Translations under genes and position numbers: made by a program | Notes under the pieces: generated by a model | Told to the model about the DNA's origin: nothing | Seen by the model: only the letters and a program-made list of their open reading frames with translations | Databases searched by the model: none | Assembly (NCBI GenBank): GCA_016870425.1 | Contig: VGBQ01000109.1 | Coordinates: forward strand, 1 to 9,077 | Length of the DNA: 9,077 bases | Source of the DNA: Actinomycetota bacterium | GTDB taxonomy: Bacteria > Actinomycetota > Actinomycetes > S36-B12 | Direction of reading: 5' to 3' | Shown here: piece by piece, positions 6,801 through 9,077 of the stretch | Layout: every line of letters begins with the position of its first letter | Numbering within the stretch: position 1 is the stretch's first letter

Positions 6801-6806
6801 AGGCTA
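6801..6806 (-). promoter_or_regulatory. Candidate -10 element of parE, leaderless geometry
   Basis: On the minus strand TAGCCT (TANNNT) is followed by exactly 6 nt (GCCCCC) and then the parE ATG, so +1 would fall on the A of the start codon. No convincing -35 is seen at 16-18 nt. The spacing is identical to that before the carbonic anhydrase ATG, and no ribosome binding site is present. Confidence 0.5.
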
Positions 6807-6854
6807 ACGATCGACTCCGACGTCGCTCTCGAGGCGCGCGGCCATGGCGGCCTG

Positions 6855-6870
6855 TGTGAAACCCCTCACA
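6855..6870. promoter_or_regulatory. CRP/GlxR-type operator, site 1
   Basis: TGTGA-AACCCC-TCACA matches the CRP-family consensus TGTGA-N6-TCACA at all ten fixed positions. Its centre is about 68 bp upstream of the predicted parE start point. It belongs to a 23-bp direct repeat shared with site 2 (20 of 23 identical over 6855-6877 versus 7035-7057). Confidence 0.55.
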
Positions 6871-6913
6871 ATGTCCCTCCTGGGTGCGGCGTCCTGGCGC
6901 CGCACCCCCTGCG

Positions 6914-6973
6914 CGAATGCGACCGTCGTTGTCGGTTTCGGAGCCCGCGACGCGCCGATTGCGGTCGCATTCG
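6914..6973. repeat. Inverted repeat with 12-bp perfect arms (CGAATGCGACCG)
   Basis: CGAATGCGACCG (6914-6925) is exactly complementary to CGGTCGCATTCG (6962-6973), with a 36-nt spacer. The right arm is also part of the direct repeat that recurs at 6995-7015. No protein or known RNA gene explains it. Confidence 0.75.
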
Positions 6974-7015
6974 GACAGGCGCCGGTACCGCGAGGCGCCG
7001 ATTGGGGTCGCATTC
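6952..7015. repeat. Pair of 21-bp direct repeats (6952-6972 and 6995-7015)
   Basis: Both copies begin GCGCCGATTG and end GGTCGCATTC, differing at one position (C versus G at base 11), and lie 43 bp apart. With the inverted copy at 6914-6925 this gives three GGTCGCATTC elements within about 100 bp. The spacer contains the palindrome CGGTACCG (6983-6990). Confidence 0.8.
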
Positions 7016-7034
7016 CGGCGGGCCGCAGGGTGCC

Positions 7035-7050
7035 TGTGAATCCCCTCACA
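7035..7050. promoter_or_regulatory. CRP/GlxR-type operator, site 2
   Basis: TGTGA-ATCCCC-TCACA again matches the full TGTGA-N6-TCACA consensus. It is in the same orientation as site 1 and exactly 180 bp from it. Its centre lies about 95 bp upstream of the predicted start point of the DUF7455-type gene. Confidence 0.55.
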
Positions 7051-7069
7051 AACTCCCGACAAACTCCCG
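7048..7069 (+). repeat. 11-bp perfect tandem duplication
   Basis: ACAAACTCCCG occurs twice without spacing (7048-7058, 7059-7069). The first copy overlaps the right end of CRP-type site 2. Confidence 0.85.
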
Positions 7070-7104
7070 CCCGGGCGCGGCGCGTCGCCTCGCCTCGCTG
7101 CGCG

Positions 7105-7133
7105 GGAATGCCCGAGGCGTGTGAGAGTGTTAT
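7105..7133 (+). promoter_or_regulatory. Candidate promoter of the DUF7455-type gene, SigR/SigH-like
   Basis: GGGAAT (7104-7109) and GTT (7129-7131) are separated by 19 nt, close to the SigR/SigH-type pattern GGAAT-N18-GTT. TGTTAT (7128-7133) could alternatively be a housekeeping -10, but no TTGACA-like -35 goes with it. A start near 7138 would leave room for the strong ribosome binding site. Assignment is tentative. Confidence 0.3.
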
Positions 7134-7147
7134 CGCGAGCGTCACCC

Positions 7148-7155
7148 GAGGAGGT
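7148..7155 (+). promoter_or_regulatory. Strong ribosome binding site of the DUF7455-type gene
   Basis: GAGGAGGT lies 5 nt before the ATG at 7161, a near-complete anti-16S match that fixes the start. Confidence 0.8.
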
Positions 7156-7160
7156 CGCCG

Positions 7161-7379
7161 ATGTCCGCTCTCACCGCCACTGCCAGCTTGACCGCAGACG
7201 ACCGCTGCGACGGCTGCGGCGCCCAGGCCTACGTGCGCGTGCGCCTGGCGACCGGCGGCGAACTCCTCTTCTGCGGGCACCACTGGGGTCGCCACTCCGA
7301 TGCGCTGCTTCCCCAGGCAGTCGAGGTCGTTGATGAGACGGACCGCATCACCGAAACACCCGCCGTCGCCGAGGCCTGA
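7161..7379 (+). CDS. Small Cys/His protein, DUF7455-type, next to sigA
   Basis: A 72-residue soluble protein of unknown function. Residues 14-45 hold a likely zinc site: Cys16-x2-Cys19 (DRCDGCGAQAY), two short beta-like stretches, then Cys38-x-His40-His41 and His45 (FCGHHWGRH). The C-terminal third is acidic and probably flexible (VEVVDETDRI ... AEA). I recognise it as the small protein commonly encoded between sigA and a gyrB/parE gene in actinobacteria (DUF7455 in current nomenclature); that placement is from memory. It is divergent from parE and convergent with sigA, with 36 nt between the stop codons. The steady neighbourhood suggests a link to transcription or redox/metal sensing, but nothing in the sequence proves a role. 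Confidence 0.85.
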   Translation: MSALTATASLTADDRCDGCGAQAYVRVRLATGGELLFCGHHWGRHSDALLPQAVEVVDETDRITETPAVAEA

Positions 7380-7415
7380 CCACAGAACCATCGCCTCGGT
7401 TCGGAGGGGCGGGTC

Positions 7416-9002
7416 CTAATCCAGGTAGTCGCGCAGGACCTGTGACCGGCTGGGGTGGCGGAGTTTCGACATCGTCTTGGACTCGATTTGGCGAATGCGC
7501 TCTCGGGTGACGCCGTAGACCTTGCCGATCTCATCGAGGGTCTTGGGCTGACCGTCGGTGAGCCCGAAGCGCATGCGCACCACGCCGGCCTCGCGATCCG
7601 ACAGCGTGTCGAGGACAGACTCGAGCTGCTCCTGCAGGAGAGTGAAGGAGACGGCATCTGAGGGGACAATGGCCTCAGAGTCCTCGATGAGGTCACCGAA
7701 TTCCGAGTCCCCGTCCTCGCCGAGTGGGGTGTGCAAGGAGATGGGTTCGCGGCCATACTTTTGGACCTCAACGACCTTCTCCGGAGTCATGTCGAGTTCC
7801 TTGGCCAACTCCTCCGGAGTGGGCTCGCGACCGAGATCCTGGAGCATCTGCCGCTGAACGCGGGCCAGCTTGTTGATCACCTCGACCATGTGCACCGGGA
7901 TGCGGATCGTGCGTGCCTGGTCTGCCATCGCGCGGGTGATGGCCTGGCGGATCCACCACGTGGCGTACGTCGAGAACTTGTAGCCCTTGGTGTAGTCGAA
8001 CTTCTCCACGGCGCGGATCAGACCGAGGTTGCCCTCTTGGATGAGATCGAGGAAGAGCATGCCGCGCCCGGTGTAGCGCTTGGCCAGGGACACAACGAGG
8101 CGCAGGTTGGCCTCGAGCAGGTGGTTCTTGGCGCGACGACCATCCTCGGCGATCCACTCCAGATCACGCCGCATGCGATCGCCTAGCTTCTTGCCGGCGT
8201 TGAGCCTCTCCTCCGCGAAGAGGCCCGCCTCGATGCGCTTGGCGAGTTCGACCTCCTGCTCGGCGTTGAGCAGCGGGACCTTGCCAATCTGCTTGAGGTA
8301 GTCCTTGACCGGGTCGGCGGTTGCTCCCGCCTGCGTCACCTGCTGCACGGGCTCGTCGGTGTCATCGACGTCGGAGAGGACAAACGCCTCCCCTTCAGCC
8401 GCACCGTCCTCCTCGGCCACCGCCGCCAAGTCCTCGGCGAGCTCCGCCTCGAGTTCGGCCTCCAGCCCGGCCGCGACCGCAAGATCGGGCTCATCGGCCG
8501 TGACTTCGGCCAACTCGACCTCGACGTCGACCTCTTCGAGTTCGACCTCTTTGCCATCGACGACCACGGTGGCCTTCTTGGCCGCCCCCTTCTTGCCGGC
8601 GGGAGCAGCAGCGGGCGCCGCCGGGGCAGCCTTCTTGGTAGCGGGGGCAGCGGCGGCCTTCTTGGCCGGTGCAGCCTTCTTGACTGCGGGCGCAGCGGCG
8701 GGCTTCTTGGCCGGCGCGGGCTTCTTGGCCGGCGCGACCTTCTTCGCGGGCGCGACCTTCTTCGCGGGCGCAGCCTTCTTCGCGGGCGCGACCTTCTTCG
8801 CGGGAGCCTTCTTCGCGGGAGCCTTCTTCGCGGGCGCGGCCTTCTTTGCGGGCGCAGCCTTCTTCGCGGGAGCCTTCTTCGCCGGTGCAGCCTTCTTCGC
8901 CGGAGCCTTCTTCGCCGGAGCCTTCTTCGCCGGAGCCTTCTTCGCCGGTGCAGCCTTCTTCGCCGGAGCCTTCTTCGCCGGGGCCTTCTTTGCCACTGCC
9001 AT
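7416..9002 (-). CDS. sigA: Primary RNA polymerase sigma factor, SigA/RpoD type
   Basis: Housekeeping sigma-70 factor, 528 residues from the ATG at 9002. Layout: a Lys/Ala/Pro-rich basic tail (about 4-145), an acidic segment (146-220), region 1.2 (DPVKDYLKQIGKVPLLNAEQ, 230-249), region 2 with ANLRLVVSLAKRY, GNLGLIRAVEKFDY and YATWWIRQAITRAMADQ (298-362), region 3 (about 367-446), and region 4 with the helix-turn-helix TLDEIGKVYGVTRERIRQIE (488-507), ending LRDYLD. The conserved part closely resembles mycobacterial SigA. The start at 9002 has GGAGGT 8 nt upstream. In-frame ATGs at 9047 and 9029 lack a ribosome binding site and would add residues unlike the tail. Its TANNNT specificity fits the -10 elements proposed here for the carbonic anhydrase and parE genes. 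Confidence 0.97.
   Translation of the reverse strand: MAVAKKAPAKKAPAKKAAPAKKAPAKKAPAKKAPAKKAAPAKKAPAKKAAPAKKAAPAKKAPAKKAPAKKVAPAKKAAPAKKVAPAKKVAPAKKPAPAKKPAAAPAVKKAAPAKKAAAAPATKKAAPAAPAAAPAGKKGAAKKATVVVDGKEVELEEVDVEVELAEVTADEPDLAVAAGLEAELEAELAEDLAAVAEEDGAAEGEAFVLSDVDDTDEPVQQVTQAGATADPVKDYLKQIGKVPLLNAEQEVELAKRIEAGLFAEERLNAGKKLGDRMRRDLEWIAEDGRRAKNHLLEANLRLVVSLAKRYTGRGMLFLDLIQEGNLGLIRAVEKFDYTKGYKFSTYATWWIRQAITRAMADQARTIRIPVHMVEVINKLARVQRQMLQDLGREPTPEELAKELDMTPEKVVEVQKYGREPISLHTPLGEDGDSEFGDLIEDSEAIVPSDAVSFTLLQEQLESVLDTLSDREAGVVRMRFGLTDGQPKTLDEIGKVYGVTRERIRQIESKTMSKLRHPSRSQVLRDYLD
8568..8993 (-). repeat. Degenerate 15/18-bp tandem repeat encoding the KKAPA / KKAAPA tail of SigA
   Basis: I count 23 Lys-Lys pairs in residues 5-143. 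Up to residue 100 they are spaced 5 or 6 residues apart (15 or 18 bp); towards the C-terminal end they become irregular. At DNA level the plus strand shows repeated TTCTTCGCCGGAGCC and TTCTTCGCGGGCGC variants. Such a run is prone to replication slippage, so length may vary between strains. Confidence 0.9.
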
Positions 9003-9010
9003 CGACGCCA

Positions 9011-9016
9011 ACCTCC
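9011..9016 (-). promoter_or_regulatory. Ribosome binding site deciding the sigA start
   Basis: GGAGGT on the minus strand, 8 nt before the ATG at 9002. It selects this start over the upstream in-frame ATGs. Confidence 0.75.
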
Positions 9017-9077
9017 GCACTGGTCCCATGAAGAGGGCCCGAGTCAAGTCCGAGGACTCGCCGGGCGCCGCGCCCCG

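Larger units (their letters stand above)
6795..7160. other. 366-bp gene-free, repeat-rich region between divergent parE and the DUF7455-type gene
   Basis: Reading frames cross this stretch on both strands, but none has a ribosome binding site and recognisable protein content. The apparent repeated peptide pieces come from the DNA repeats. It holds two CRP-type palindromes, three copies of a GAATGCGACC element, an 11-bp tandem duplication, a leaderless-type -10 for parE at the left end, and a promoter plus strong ribosome binding site for the small gene at the right end. Confidence 0.75.

Noticed and set aside
6855..7050. The segment bounded by the two TGTGA palindromes as an insertion sequence or MITE
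   Set aside because: The bounding sequences are direct, not terminal inverted, repeats; there is no target-site duplication or transposase, so only the repeats themselves are annotated.
5298..7124. 608-codon plus-strand frame opposite parE
   Set aside because: High-GC antisense open frame; the minus strand encodes an intact topoisomerase subunit with all motifs, and the plus frame shows no domain.
6804..7391. Long minus-strand reading frame across the parE-DUF7455 gap and the small gene
   Set aside because: Its apparent repeated peptides (VRGFT and related) come directly from the DNA repeats; it has no ribosome binding site and runs antisense to the well-supported small gene.
7385..7402. 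GAACC-N8-GGTTC hairpin between the convergent DUF7455-type and sigA genes
   Set aside because: Only a 5-bp stem with an 8-nt loop and no U-tract; too weak to call a terminator.
8846..9031. Plus-strand reading frame rich in Ser-Pro-Glu repeats opposite the sigA tail
   Set aside because: It is the antisense shadow of the KKAPA-coding repeat, with no ribosome binding site and no recognisable fold.
9040..9060. CGAGTC-N9-GACTCG inverted repeat and a TTGACT box upstream of sigA
   Set aside because: Short arms, and no TANNNT at 16-18 nt from TTGACT on the minus strand; the sigA promoter probably lies beyond the window edge.

Overview
The window is high-GC DNA with short intergenic gaps and frequent ATGA stop/start overlaps. 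It reads as an actinobacterial (Actinomycetota) chromosome, most likely order Micrococcales. The best evidence is the right half: a primary sigma factor whose conserved part resembles mycobacterial SigA, carrying a Lys/Ala/Pro-rich N-terminal tail. It sits beside a DUF7455-type small Cys/His protein and a ParE/GyrB-type topoisomerase subunit, a grouping I recognise from actinobacteria. The genus cannot be fixed from the window.

Left half (1-4175, + strand): the lower part of a catechol-type meta-cleavage pathway, in the same gene order as the Pseudomonas dmp operon. The genes are 2-oxopent-4-enoate hydratase (5' end cut by the window edge), acetylating acetaldehyde dehydrogenase, 4-hydroxy-2-oxovalerate aldolase, 2-oxo-3-hexenedioate (4-oxalocrotonate) decarboxylase and 4-oxalocrotonate tautomerase. 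A small stand-alone Rieske [2Fe-2S] protein follows. Together they would take 2-hydroxymuconate through tautomerisation, decarboxylation, hydration and aldol cleavage to pyruvate and acetaldehyde, and then to acetyl-CoA. The ring-cleavage dioxygenase and 2-hydroxymuconate-semialdehyde dehydrogenase are not here and should lie upstream. The six genes are overlapping or closely spaced and look like one transcription unit.

Middle (4176-4724): a beta-carbonic anhydrase in the same direction, apparently with its own promoter placed so that the mRNA would be leaderless. Its stop codon abuts the stop codon of the convergent parE gene inside a perfect 22-bp palindrome.

Right half (4722-9077): parE on the minus strand; a 366-bp gene-free region (6795-7160); the DUF7455-type gene on the plus strand; and sigA on the minus strand. 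The gene-free region is densely structured. It has two identical-core CRP-type palindromes (TGTGA-N6-TCACA) exactly 180 bp apart, three copies of a GAATGCGACC element in both orientations, an 11-bp tandem duplication, and candidate promoters at both ends. This is the least explained part of the window.

I found no CRISPR array, tRNA, rRNA, transposase or phage gene. No wholly new protein system is evident. The main open questions are the regulatory and repeat architecture between parE and the DUF7455-type gene, the shared-stop palindrome, and the role of the Rieske protein at the end of the catabolic operon.
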